A stretch of 64,000 nt of DNA from SZUA-320 sp963707875 (GTDB taxonomy: Bacteria; Gemmatimonadota; Gemmatimonadetes; Gemmatimonadales; GWC2-71-9), in the NCBI GenBank assembly GCA_963707875.1, contig CAVPRU010000003.1, positions 62,001 to 126,000 on the forward strand, written 5' to 3'. The translations under genes were made by a program, and so were the position numbers. Below, one piece after another: positions 33,630-43,241 of the stretch. Numbering within the stretch: position 1 is the stretch's first letter; the number at the start of each line of letters is the position of its first letter. Under the pieces are notes generated by a model. That model worked only from the letters and a program-made list of their open reading frames with translations, was not told the origin of the DNA and did no database searches.

Positions 33630-35135
33630 ATGCGGCTCCTGTCGCGGTACCTGCTCCGCCAGCTGGCGGCCCCGTTCCTGTTCTCTCTGGCGGCCCTGAC
33701 CAGCATCCTGCTGCTCAACCAGGTGGCCAAGCGGTTTCCCGATCTGGTCGGCAAGGGCCTCCCGGCGGGCGTGATTGCCGAGGTCCTGCTGTTGAGCCTC
33801 CCGTTCATCGTCGCCCTGACCCTGCCGATGGCGATCCTGGTCGCGGTGCTCTATGGGTTCAGCCACCTGGCCGCCGACAACGAGATCACCGCGATGCGGG
33901 CCAACGGCATCAGCGTGGCACAGATGCTCCGCCCGGTACTCCTGTCCGGGGCCGCCATCGCAGTGCTGAACTTCGTGTTCATCGACCAGGTCCTGCCCCG
34001 GAGCAACGCCCGGCTGCGGGATCTGACCGTCGACATCGGTCGGAAGAAGCCGACCTTCCGGCTGGAGGAACAGGTCGTCAACGCGATGCCCCCGACCCAG
34101 TACTGGCTCCGGGCCGCCCGGATCGAGCAGTATACCGGCCGGCTCCGCAACGTCACCATCTACGACCTCACGCAAGCCACCGCCCGCCGGATCATCGTGG
34201 CCGACAGCGGGGTCATGGGGATGAGCCCCAACCTGCAGGACGTCGAGCTCCTGCTGTTTACCGGCGAGGCCCACGAATACCGCCAGGAGGAGCCCGGGGT
34301 GGTCCGGGTCACGTCGTTTACCACCAACCGGGTCACCGCCCGAGGGGTGGCCAACGAACTGGAACTCGGCACCGTCTCCTTCGACCGGGGCGACCGGGAG
34401 ATGAGCACCTGCGAGATGATTGATCGAGCCCAGTTTGCCAAGGACTGGGCGGCCCGGGCTGGACAGGAGCGGGCTGCCAGCACCCGGCGGGATCTCCGGT
34501 CGATCCTGCGGCTGGTCCCGGAGGCGGTTGTGACCCGTCCCGACCCCGAGGAGTCGATCCACTGTGGTCCCTGGCGTCGGGTCGAGCGCTTTCTCGGACG
34601 CTTCATCTTCCCGGACCCGGTCGAGGCCCAGACCGTCCCCGCCACCCTTCAGGACTCGGGGATGGTGGTGCAGGGGCCGGGGGGCAGCGGAGTGGTGGTG
34701 CCGGTGGTGCTGAGCGCGCCCACCGAGATCGCGGCAGCTCGAGAACGGCAGGTCAACGAACTCCGGCAGGCCAACGCCTTCGATGTGGAGATCCACAAGA
34801 AATTCACCATCAGTGTGGCGTGTCTCAACTTTGTGCTGATCGGTATCGCTCTGGCTCTGCGATTCCCGCGAGGCGGAATGGGGCTGGTCCTGGGAGGCAG
34901 TCTGGTGATCTTCGCGTTCTTCTACATCTCCCTGACGGCGGGCGAGGGCCTGGCAGACCGCAATCTGACCACCCCGGCGGTGGCGATGTGGTTTCCCAAT
35001 TTGATCCTCGGGGTCGTGGGACTGGCCGGGGTGATGGTCGTGAGCCGGGAGTCGGGGTCGACCCGCGGTGGCGATCTGGCCGACTTGGGCGAGTTGCTTT
35101 TTGGCTGGCTCCGGCGGCGGAGACCCGCCCGATGA
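33630..35135 (+). CDS. lptF: LPS export permease LptF, enlarged periplasmic domain
   Basis: Half of the LptB2FG complex that extracts LPS from the inner membrane. Start ATG 33630 (MRLLSRYLLRQLAAPFLFSLAALTSILLLNQ). Six membrane segments in the usual pattern (three before, three after the periplasmic jellyroll). Total 501 residues against about 360-390 in most LptF. The extra roughly 110 residues lie before the last three membrane segments (AQFAKDWAARAGQ...VVVPVVLSAPTEIAAARERQVNELRQANAFDVEIHKKFTI). Overlaps lptG as ATGA. Confidence 0.92.
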   Translation: MRLLSRYLLRQLAAPFLFSLAALTSILLLNQVAKRFPDLVGKGLPAGVIAEVLLLSLPFIVALTLPMAILVAVLYGFSHLAADNEITAMRANGISVAQMLRPVLLSGAAIAVLNFVFIDQVLPRSNARLRDLTVDIGRKKPTFRLEEQVVNAMPPTQYWLRAARIEQYTGRLRNVTIYDLTQATARRIIVADSGVMGMSPNLQDVELLLFTGEAHEYRQEEPGVVRVTSFTTNRVTARGVANELELGTVSFDRGDREMSTCEMIDRAQFAKDWAARAGQERAASTRRDLRSILRLVPEAVVTRPDPEESIHCGPWRRVERFLGRFIFPDPVEAQTVPATLQDSGMVVQGPGGSGVVVPVVLSAPTEIAAARERQVNELRQANAFDVEIHKKFTISVACLNFVLIGIALALRFPRGGMGLVLGGSLVIFAFFYISLTAGEGLADRNLTTPAVAMWFPNLILGVVGLAGVMVVSRESGSTRGGDLADLGELLFGWLRRRRPAR

Positions 35136-36217
35136 TCTTCCGGATTCTCGACCGGTATGTCCTGGGACAGTGGCTCCGGATCTTCATCCTCACCGCCGTG
35201 GGATTCCCGCTGGTCAGCGTGCTGATCCAGGCCACCGACAAGCTGAGCCGGCTGCTCGACCGCCAGCTGGCCCCGGGCACCATCGCGCTCAGCTTTCTGT
35301 ACGCCATCCCGGAGGAGATGGCCCGGATGATCCCGGCCGCCTCGCTCTTCGCGATGGTGTTCACCATCGGGCCGCTGGGACGGAACTCCGAACTGACCGC
35401 GGCCAAGGCCGGTGGACTGAGCTTCCATCGGATCATCCGGCCGCTGATCCTGGCCTCGACCCTGGCCTCGGTCCTGAGCTACGGGGTCAGCCATCTGGCC
35501 ACCAGAGCCTCGGCCCGGGCCATCGAGTTGCAGCAGGAGAAGAAGTTCCGGGATATCAAGGTCAAGTACAATTTCGTCTACCGGGCCGATCAGAACTGGG
35601 TCTATTCGATCCGGCTGCTCGACACCGAGATGCGACGGATGGACAATGTGGTGTTCGAGCGGAGCGGTTCGGGCCCGGGGTATCCCACCGTCGCCGTAAC
35701 GGCGGACAGTGTGACCTTCGTCGAGTCCCCGAGGGCCGGCTGGCAGCTCCACAGCGGCTCCACTTATGTCATCGGGGATTCGGCAGAGGTGACGACCTTC
35801 CGGTTCCAGAAGATGCGGCTGGCGAGCCTGATCCAGCGCCCCCGGGAATTGCTGCTGGAGGCCAAGGAGCCGGAGGAGATGGACTACTGGGAATTGGGGA
35901 ACTACATCGCCCTCATGCGGCGGGCCAACAGCGACGTCCGGAGCCTGTCGGTCGAGCGAGCCCTGAAGCTGGCCGTGCCGGCGGCCGCCCTGGTGATCGC
36001 GTTGTTCGGGGCCCCGCTGGCCATCACGGCGCCCCGGGCCGGGCCCGCCTTCGGGGTGGCGGTGAGCCTGGGCACCACCGTCACCTACATCCTGCTGATC
36101 AACCTGACCCGCTCGGTCGGCGCCAGCGGGGTGATCGACCCCGACCTGGCCGCCTGGGCCCCCAACGTCCTCTTTGCCCTCCTGGGGCTGGTGCTGCTCT
36201 ACCGCGCCCGGACCTGA
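35132..36217 (+). CDS. lptG: LPS export permease LptG
   Basis: 361 residues starting ATG 35132 (MIFRILDRYVLGQWLRIFILTAVGFPLVSVL). YjgP/YjgQ family with three N-terminal and three C-terminal membrane segments around a jellyroll domain (FRDIKVKYNFVYRADQNWVYSIRLLDTEMRRMDNVVF). Partner of LptF in the same operon. Neither lptB nor lptA/C is in the window. Confidence 0.93.
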   Translation: MIFRILDRYVLGQWLRIFILTAVGFPLVSVLIQATDKLSRLLDRQLAPGTIALSFLYAIPEEMARMIPAASLFAMVFTIGPLGRNSELTAAKAGGLSFHRIIRPLILASTLASVLSYGVSHLATRASARAIELQQEKKFRDIKVKYNFVYRADQNWVYSIRLLDTEMRRMDNVVFERSGSGPGYPTVAVTADSVTFVESPRAGWQLHSGSTYVIGDSAEVTTFRFQKMRLASLIQRPRELLLEAKEPEEMDYWELGNYIALMRRANSDVRSLSVERALKLAVPAAALVIALFGAPLAITAPRAGPAFGVAVSLGTTVTYILLINLTRSVGASGVIDPDLAAWAPNVLFALLGLVLLYRART

Positions 36218-36241
36218 GGCGGACACCAAGGCCTGGCACGA

Positions 36242-36267
36242 CGAAGGGCCCCCGGGGGGGCCCTTCG
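36242..36267. terminator. Bidirectional terminator between lptG and TonB receptor
   Basis: CGAAGGGCCC (36242-36251) pairs with GGGCCCTTCG (36258-36267), 10 perfect base pairs with a short GC loop, between the convergent ends of lptG and the TonB receptor gene. A weak GCGTTG follows on the plus strand. Confidence 0.75.
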
Positions 36268-36300
36268 CGTTGCATCCCACCGCGGCGGGGAGCCGGGCGG

Positions 36301-39300
36301 CTACCAGGTGTACTTGACGCCCATCTGGATCTTCCACCGGGAAGCCTCGACGCTGACCCGATCCCGGGTCGGCAGCACGCTCGACACGCTGTACTTGGGC
36401 CGGTCGTCCGCCGGATCCGCGGTGCCCCGGGTATCCCACCCGGCGACCGACAGCACCCCGCTCTTCTGATCGAAGTTGTTGGTCTCCCGGATCAGGCCCC
36501 AATCGCTATTGATCAGGTTGAGGAGGTTGAAGACGTCGGCGGTGATCTCCATCCCCTGCCCGCTGAAGGTGCGGAACATCTTGGCGATCCGCATGTCGAC
36601 GAAGTTCCGCCACGGGTTCCGGCAGCTGCCCCGCTTCATCAGCTGCCCGCGGTGGTCGTTGAGGCACTTCTCGCCCACCAGCCAGAGATTGAGCTTGTCC
36701 CAGTCCGCCGGGTTGGACAACGTGATGTCGCTGGCGTCGCTCGGGACGTACAGCGCGTCGTTGGTGCCGATCCCGTCGGCGTTGCCATCGTTGTTGAGGA
36801 TGTAGGCGTAGGGCCGGCCGGCGACCCCGTTGTAGATGAGCGAAACCGCGAACCCGAACGGGATGTTGGCCGTCCCGCTCACGGACACCTTGTGCGGGAC
36901 GTCGAATGCGGATGGGGTGAGGGTCCGATTGGCCAGGGTCCCGTTGAGTATCGTGTTGGTCAGGTTGGACCCGGCGGTGCTGCTGGTGAAAGACATCACG
37001 TCCTCGGTCCTGGCCCAGGCGTACGAAGCGTTGAACGCGAAATCGTCGGCAAACCGCTTGTTGATCTGGGCGGTAATCGTGGTGGACCTGTCGGACGACC
37101 GATTCTCGTGCCGGATGACCTGGCCGAACGCGGTGCTCTTCTTGGCGGGACTGGCCGATCCGGTCGCGCCGATCGTGCCGTACATGGTCCGGCCTTCGCC
37201 GTTGGTGCCCCCCTCGACCAGGTTGTCGTCCAGCAGGTACATCTGGTTCCGGGCCCGGGTGTGGGAAAAGTCGATGGTGGCTACCACCCCGCCCGGGAAC
37301 TGGTGGTCGAACCCGAGGGCGAACTTGAGGGCTTGCTGGAACTTGAAGTCCGGGTCGAAGTAGTTGACCGCGGCGGTCGGGGGAGTCGGCGGACCGCCAC
37401 TGGCGCAGACGGTCGGCTGGTTGTCGTAGTCAATCGTAAAGGTCGGAACGGCGGTCCCGGTGCACAGCAGGGTCACCTGCTCCCGACCGGTGTTGCTGAA
37501 GGCGTTCGACATCCAGACGTAGGGCGGCCGGCCGGTGAAGATCCCGACGCCGCCACGGACGATGGAGGTGCCGGCGCCGGTGGCGTCCCAGTTGAACCCG
37601 AGCCGCGGTGAGACCAGCATATTCCCGGTCGGGAAATCCCCGGTGTTGATGCCGCCCAGGGCGCTGTTGCTCTTGAGGTCATCGTTGGTGACCGGCGTGT
37701 CGCTGTACGGGGCATCCACCCGGACGCCGCCGGTGATGGTCAGCCGGTCAGAGGGGTTCCACTGGTCCTGGAGATAGAAGCCGAGCTGCTTGACCCCGAA
37801 ATCGGCCACCGGGCCGTCGGGCCGGGACGCAGTCGGCAGGGCGATCTCGTACTTGCTGGGGATCGCGTTCTCGAAGTTGGTGACGTTGGTGAAGGTCCAG
37901 ACGCCCCGGGAGGCCGGGAAGAAGATGTTGTAGAACGAGAAGACCTCGTTGTGGGTCCCGACCGTGAACTGGTGTGACCCCTTCAGGAAGCTGATGTTGG
38001 CGGTCAACTCGGCCACGTTCTGGTCGAGCTGGTTGGCCTGGGAGAAGCGCTCGCCCCCGGCCGCCAGGTAGTTGCCGGCCACATCGCCCTGCACCATGAG
38101 CAGCGGGGTCTTGGTCCCGACGTTCCGCTTGTCGCGGACCGTCTGATAGGAGGCGATGACCTCGGTGGAGATCCCGCCGAACGTGCCGAACCACTTGAGC
38201 CGGGTACTGTTGGTCTTGCTGTCGAACCGGTAGCCGCTGCTCGACAGCTGGTAGCCGTCCCGGTTGTCCCGATTCCTGGTGGTCCGCCCGAGGTTGTCAT
38301 CGCCGGCGTCGACCAGATTGTTGGAGATCTCGAGGTACTGGGTGCCGGTGAGCTGGGCGGTGATCTTGGCAAAGAAGTTCAGGTCGGGCCGCTCGATGAT
38401 CGGCTCCTCCCAGCTGCCCGGATCGATGTCGAAGCGCTGGATCATCGAATTCCGGACCCGGTCGGCGGTCGCGACGGTGATGCCGGTCTGGGGCTCGGTC
38501 GCGAGGGCCCCGGTGAACGGGGTCTCGCTGCTCTGGGCGTCGTAGGCGGCAAAGAAGTGGACCTTGTCCTTGATGATCGGTCCGCCGATGGTTCCGCCGT
38601 ACTGCCGAATCTTGAACTCGGCGATTTTCGCCCCACTGGTGTCCACCCCGACCAGATCCTTGTTCCGGAAGTAGCCGAAGAGCGATCCGGTGAACTCGTT
38701 GGTGCCCGACTTGGTGACCCCGTTGACCAGGCCACCGGTAAAGCCACCCTGGCGGACGTCAAACGGGGCGATCAGAATCTGGAACTCCCTCAGGGCCTCG
38801 AGTGAGATCGGCTTGGCACCGGCCTGACCGCCCGGGGTGCCGCTGGAGGCCAGCCCGAAGATGTCGTTGTTGACCCCGCCGTCGATCTGAATCGAGTTGA
38901 ATTTGCTGTTCTGACCCCCGATCGAGGACCCGCCGATCGAGTTGACCGTGACCTGTGGGTTGGACAGGAGCAGCGAATTGAAATTCCGGCCCAGGGGCGG
39001 AAGCCGCTGGATTTGAGTCTCCGAAATGGTTTGTTCCGCGCCGGTCCGGCTGGAGTTGATCAGCGGGTTGGTGACCGCCGTCACCGTCAACTCCGCGAGG
39101 GTGACGACCTGGGCACTCAACTCGAAGCCGGCGTCGTACCGCTGGCCCAGGGAAAGCATGATCCCCGTCTTGGTCAGCGATTCGAACCCGATCGCCCGGA
39201 CCTCGATGGTGTAGGGTCCACCCGGCTCGACGTTATCGAAGAAGAACCGGCCGCTCGCCTGGGTCTGGGCCCGGAGCACGGTCCCCTTCTGGACGTTGAG

Positions 39301-39462
39301 CAGGGTCACGATGGCGCCGGCCACCGGGTCGCCGCCGGCTCGGGTGATCGCCCCTCGCACGGCGGCGGAGGTCACACCCTGGGCTTCGGCCAAGCCAGTC
39401 GATAGCGCCAGCAGGGCCAACACCAGCGTTCCGGCGCCAAAGAGACGGCCACGCATTGACAT
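36301..39462 (-). CDS. Oar-like TonB-dependent outer-membrane receptor
   Basis: 1053 residues. Signal peptide LFGAGTLVLALLALSTGLAEAQ, then a carboxypeptidase regulatory-like domain (VRGAITRAGGDPVAGAIVTLLNVQKGTVLRAQTQASGRFFFDNVEPG), a plug domain (GAEQTISETQIQRLPPLGRNFNSLLLSNP...FNSIQIDGGVNNDIFGL) and a large beta barrel with a terminal aromatic (KYTW). This is the Oar/RagA-like arrangement without an adjacent SusD gene. AGGAG seven bases before ATG 39462 sets the start. Possible substrates are large peptides or proteins; not predictable here. Confidence 0.93.
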   Translation of the reverse strand: MSMRGRLFGAGTLVLALLALSTGLAEAQGVTSAAVRGAITRAGGDPVAGAIVTLLNVQKGTVLRAQTQASGRFFFDNVEPGGPYTIEVRAIGFESLTKTGIMLSLGQRYDAGFELSAQVVTLAELTVTAVTNPLINSSRTGAEQTISETQIQRLPPLGRNFNSLLLSNPQVTVNSIGGSSIGGQNSKFNSIQIDGGVNNDIFGLASSGTPGGQAGAKPISLEALREFQILIAPFDVRQGGFTGGLVNGVTKSGTNEFTGSLFGYFRNKDLVGVDTSGAKIAEFKIRQYGGTIGGPIIKDKVHFFAAYDAQSSETPFTGALATEPQTGITVATADRVRNSMIQRFDIDPGSWEEPIIERPDLNFFAKITAQLTGTQYLEISNNLVDAGDDNLGRTTRNRDNRDGYQLSSSGYRFDSKTNSTRLKWFGTFGGISTEVIASYQTVRDKRNVGTKTPLLMVQGDVAGNYLAAGGERFSQANQLDQNVAELTANISFLKGSHQFTVGTHNEVFSFYNIFFPASRGVWTFTNVTNFENAIPSKYEIALPTASRPDGPVADFGVKQLGFYLQDQWNPSDRLTITGGVRVDAPYSDTPVTNDDLKSNSALGGINTGDFPTGNMLVSPRLGFNWDATGAGTSIVRGGVGIFTGRPPYVWMSNAFSNTGREQVTLLCTGTAVPTFTIDYDNQPTVCASGGPPTPPTAAVNYFDPDFKFQQALKFALGFDHQFPGGVVATIDFSHTRARNQMYLLDDNLVEGGTNGEGRTMYGTIGATGSASPAKKSTAFGQVIRHENRSSDRSTTITAQINKRFADDFAFNASYAWARTEDVMSFTSSTAGSNLTNTILNGTLANRTLTPSAFDVPHKVSVSGTANIPFGFAVSLIYNGVAGRPYAYILNNDGNADGIGTNDALYVPSDASDITLSNPADWDKLNLWLVGEKCLNDHRGQLMKRGSCRNPWRNFVDMRIAKMFRTFSGQGMEITADVFNLLNLINSDWGLIRETNNFDQKSGVLSVAGWDTRGTADPADDRPKYSVSSVLPTRDRVSVEASRWKIQMGVKYTW

Positions 39463-39493
39463 GAGCTTACTCCTGAAGGGACGTGAAGCAGCG

Positions 39494-39513
39494 GATGAAT
39501 TCCGATGAATTCC
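39494..39513. repeat. Tandem 10-bp repeat upstream of TonB receptor
   Basis: GATGAATTCC occurs twice head to tail (39494-39503, 39504-39513), with a third degenerate copy ending in GATTCC at about 39524. The unit length equals one DNA turn, and it lies 32-60 bases upstream of the receptor start, so it may be an operator. Confidence 0.55.
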
Positions 39514-39623
39514 GTTTCGATTCCAACTGGGGTCAAGGGTCCGCCCGACCCGGTTCAACCGGTCGGGGAACGGACTAATTTATCTCCCGGCGGCGCCGTC
39601 GCCAAGCCCGGTTCCGAGCCAGT

Positions 39624-40985
39624 TTACCCCCCGGCCGCGGGACCGGCCCCGGTTTCGCCGGACTGCCGGACCCACAGGTAGTAGACCGGCACCCCGGCCA
39701 GGATGATTCCGAAGGTGATGCCGGTGTTGACCGGGTCGGTGAGCAGGGCATTGAGTACCATGCCGGTCGAGGCGACCAGGAACACCACCGGCACCACCGG
39801 ATACCCGATCACCCGGTAGGGGCGCGGGAAGTCAGGCCGCTGGCGCCGAAGCCGGAAGACCCCGATGACGGCCAGGATGTAGAACGGCCAGATCCCCAGG
39901 ACGAACTTGTCGGCCAGCTGCTGGAAGTTGTTGAACAGCACGTAGGTGACCCCGAGCCCGGTGGCCAGCCAGATGGCGGCGGCGGGGCTCTGGTGCCGGG
40001 GGCTCACCCGGGCAATCCCCTGAAAGAGCAGTTTCCGGTCGGCCATCGCGAAGAAGATCCGGGGCGCGGTCATCATCGAGCCGTTGACACTGCTGAAGGT
40101 CGACAGCATGACCACCACCGCGATGATCGCCCCGCCGGTTCCCGCCAGGAAGGGGATTCGGTCGGCCGCCGTGCTGGCGATGAGCGGCGAGTTGGCCATC
40201 TCGGCGATCGGGACCAGGTAGAGGTAGGCAAGGTTGATCGTGAGGTAGATCGCCACGATCATCAGGGTCCCGATGATCAGGGCCCGCGGGATGTTTCGTG
40301 ATGGATCCTTAACCTCTCCTCCCATGTAGGACAGGTCGGCCCACCCGTCATAGGCCCACATCACCGACACCAGCGCCATGCCGAACGCCGCCAGGGGAAA
40401 GCTGACATCTACCAGAGGCGACAGGTTGGCGAGGTGCCCTTCGCCGAAGGTGAAGGCCAGGAACGCCAGGGCCACCAGCGCGCTGTACTTGGCCGCGGTG
40501 GCCACGTTCATGACGGCGCCGGCCCGGCGGAGCCCGAAATAGTTGAGGGTACCCACGGTCAGGATGACTCCGGCCGCCACGTACTGGACCTGGCGCGGGG
40601 TCAGCGGCACGAACCGGGTCAGGTACTCGGCGAAGATAGTGGAGATCCCGCCCAGCGCCGCGGCCCGGGCCACCACCAGCTGGGTCCAGCCGAAGAGGAA
40701 CGCCGGCAGTCGACCAACGCCCTCATCCAGGAAGGTGAGGACGCCCCCGCTGCGGGGGTACATCGCGGCCAGTTCCGCCAGGGTGAGGGCGCCGAACAGG
40801 GCGAGGATCCCTCCCACCACCCAGACCAGGATGAACGGCCCGGGCTCCCCCATGCGGCCAGCCACCGTGGCAGGGACCCGGAAGATCCCGCTCCCGATGG
40901 TCGTCCCCACCAGGACGGCCACTGCCCCACCCAGCCCCACGATGCGCGGGAGTCGTTCACCCCAGGGGTCCTGTTCGGTGCTCAT
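39624..40985 (-). CDS. APC-family amino-acid permease
   Basis: 453 residues from ATG 40985, preceded by a perfect AGGAGG. About 12 membrane segments. APC signature GTTIGSGIFRVPATVA in TM1 and YPRSGGVLTFLDEGVG. Nearest families are the LAT/SteT-like serine/threonine or cationic amino-acid transporters. Substrate is not certain. Start upstream of 40985 was rejected because the frame there has no hydrophobic or conserved content. Confidence 0.9.
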   Translation of the reverse strand: MSTEQDPWGERLPRIVGLGGAVAVLVGTTIGSGIFRVPATVAGRMGEPGPFILVWVVGGILALFGALTLAELAAMYPRSGGVLTFLDEGVGRLPAFLFGWTQLVVARAAALGGISTIFAEYLTRFVPLTPRQVQYVAAGVILTVGTLNYFGLRRAGAVMNVATAAKYSALVALAFLAFTFGEGHLANLSPLVDVSFPLAAFGMALVSVMWAYDGWADLSYMGGEVKDPSRNIPRALIIGTLMIVAIYLTINLAYLYLVPIAEMANSPLIASTAADRIPFLAGTGGAIIAVVVMLSTFSSVNGSMMTAPRIFFAMADRKLLFQGIARVSPRHQSPAAAIWLATGLGVTYVLFNNFQQLADKFVLGIWPFYILAVIGVFRLRRQRPDFPRPYRVIGYPVVPVVFLVASTGMVLNALLTDPVNTGITFGIILAGVPVYYLWVRQSGETGAGPAAGG

Positions 40986-41093
40986 CAAACCTCCTGGGGT
41001 GCGGCCGGCGGAGAGGCCGGATCGGAAGCGGTGGAAGATTCGCTCCAGGCCGCCGCTTGACAAGGGCTCGCGAGAAACCGTTCTTCTGCCCCG

Positions 41094-42034
41094 ATGTCAC
41101 TCCTCACTGATCTGGTTGCCCTCACCAAGCCGCGGGTCATCTCGCTCCTGCTGGTGACGGCAGTGGCCCCGATGTTCATTACCGATGCCGGACTGCCGTC
41201 CCCCGCGCTGGTGGGGTGGGTGCTGCTCGGTGGCTACCTGATGGCCGGCGGCGCCAACGCCATCAACATGTGGTTTGACCAGGATGTGGACACCATCATG
41301 GGGCGGACCCGGTTGCGGCCCGTGCCGTCCGGCCGGATCTCCGCCAGCGCGTCCCTGCTGTTCGGGATCACGCTCGGAGCGGCGGCGTTTGCCCTGTTCT
41401 GGCGATTCGTCAATCCGCTCAGTGCCTGGCTCGCCCTCGCCGGCCTGCTGTCCTACGTCTTCGTGTACACCCTGTGGCTGAAGCGCTGGACCCCGCAGAA
41501 CATCGTCATCGGGGGTGCAGCGGGTGCCTTCCCCCCCTGGTCGGCTGGGCGGCGGTGACCGGACGGATCGACCTCGCGGCGATCTATCTCTTCGCGATCA
41601 TCTTCTACTGGACGCCGCCCCACTTCTGGGCCCTCGCGCTGATGAAACGGGATGACTACGCCCTGGCCGGGATCCCGATGATGCCGGTGGTCCAGGGTGG
41701 CCACCGCACCAAGCTCCAGATGCTGGGTTACACGATCATGCTGATCCCGCTGACCATCCTGCCGTGGCTGTCGGGAACCCAGGGAATGCTGTACGCCATC
41801 GTGGCCCTGCTGCTGGGCGCCCGATTCCTCTGGTACTGCATCAAGTTGTTCAAGGAGCCGGAGAAGTCCCCGATGCACTGGAAGATGTACCGGTTCTCGC
41901 TGGCCTACCTGGCGCTGCTCTTTCTGGCCATGGGGGTCGACCGGGCGCTGCCCTTCGGCCATCTCCGGGAGCCGGTTGGCCTGGTGCTGTTCGGCGATCC
42001 GCCGCCGCCGGCCGCCCAGCTCCCCGCCCCCTGA
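41094..42034 (+). CDS. cyoE: Protoheme IX farnesyltransferase CyoE/CtaB (frameshifted)
   Basis: Makes heme O from heme B for cytochrome oxidase. UbiA-type polytopic enzyme. First Asp-rich motif NMWFDQDVDTIMGRTRLRPVPSG and the second region IIFYWTPPHFWALALMKRDDYALAGIPMMP are typical of CyoE. The frame breaks at a C7 run (41531-41537); one more C gives GAFPPLVGWAAVTGRIDL. Product then about 313 residues, a normal length. Divergent from the permease. Confidence 0.94.
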
Positions 42035-42065
42035 ACCGGGAAACGGCCGCTGGCCCACCGACGGA

Positions 42066-43241
42066 CTACCGGGGCAGAATCAGGTCCACCTGGGGCGCGG
42101 CGGGCGTCACCACCATTCCGTCGGGACCCCAGAACATGTTGATCTCGCTCCGAATCCCGATCTCACCCCGGATGTAGATCCCCGGCTCGATCGAAAACCC
42201 GACCCCCGGCATCAGCTCCCGGTCGTCCCGGGTCTCGTAGTCGTCGCAATGCGGTCCCGAGCCGTGCAGATCCCGGTCGATCGAGTGACCGGTCCGGTGC
42301 ACGAAGTACTCTCCGAATCCCGCCGCATCGATCAGGTCCCGCGCGGCCCGGTCGATTTCGAATCCCCTGAGCGGCCGGCCGGCAGCCACGGTCTCCCGCG
42401 CCTTGGCGATGGCCGCATCGCGGGCATCCCGGACGGTCCGCCAGATCGTCTGGACCCGTTCCGTGGGTGACCGGCCGGAATACCCCATCCAGGTCTGGTC
42501 GGCGTAGACCGAGTCGATCAGGGGACCTCCCCACAGGTCAAGCAGCACCGTCTGGTCGGATTGCAGCACGCCGTCGCTGCCGGCGACCGGTGCGTAGTGC
42601 GGATCGGCCGCATTGGGACCAAAGGCCACGATCGGCGGGTGGTCAAAGTGAAGCCCGGCACCATGGATCTGTTCGATGACCCGGGCCTGAAGGGCGCACT
42701 CGGTCAGTCCGGTCCCCGCCCGGGTGACGGCATCGGCCAGCGCGGCGCGAGCGATCGTGGCCAGCTGTTCAGCCGCCCGGAGGTGGCCCTCCCGCTCCTG
42801 ATCCGACCAGCGGGCCGCAAAATGGGTCACCAGCGCGGCGCTCGAAACGACGGTCCCACCCAAGTCCCTGATCAGCTCCACGACCCCGTACGGCACCCGG
42901 TCGAGGTAGGGCACCGCGTCATTGGCGGAGACCTCCATCGCGACGGTGCGGCCGGCCACCACGGTGCGGAGCGCCTGGTGCAGCTCCTCCCACCGCGCGT
43001 AGGGAATGACCCGCCCCGGAAACTGCCGGAACGGCTGGAGTTCGATCTTGTGGACCACCGCCACCGGCTCGCCCTCCTTCGGCAGCAGCACGAACAGCCG
43101 GCGGCTCCCCATTCCGGTGACCCCCAGGACCCGCTTGGCGACCGGGTTGATGCCGCGAAAGTCGAACAGCAGCCAGGCGTCGGCGCCTGCCGCGTCGAGT
43201 CCCTCCCGCAGGGCGACCAGGTCGAACGAAGTCGTCGTCAC
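42066..43241 (-). CDS. M24-family Xaa-Pro aminopeptidase-like protein
   Basis: 391 residues. Creatinase N-domain in the first about 130 residues and a pita-bread M24 domain after it. Metal ligands are visible as LLDLWGG (Asp), SVYADQTWMGY (Asp), FVHRTGHSIDRDLHGSG (His), FSIEPGIYI (Glu) and IRSEINMFW (Glu). Convergent with cyoE. Overlaps the V4R-like gene upstream by four bases, so those two form an operon. Confidence 0.9.
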   Translation of the reverse strand: MTTTSFDLVALREGLDAAGADAWLLFDFRGINPVAKRVLGVTGMGSRRLFVLLPKEGEPVAVVHKIELQPFRQFPGRVIPYARWEELHQALRTVVAGRTVAMEVSANDAVPYLDRVPYGVVELIRDLGGTVVSSAALVTHFAARWSDQEREGHLRAAEQLATIARAALADAVTRAGTGLTECALQARVIEQIHGAGLHFDHPPIVAFGPNAADPHYAPVAGSDGVLQSDQTVLLDLWGGPLIDSVYADQTWMGYSGRSPTERVQTIWRTVRDARDAAIAKARETVAAGRPLRGFEIDRAARDLIDAAGFGEYFVHRTGHSIDRDLHGSGPHCDDYETRDDRELMPGVGFSIEPGIYIRGEIGIRSEINMFWGPDGMVVTPAAPQVDLILPR

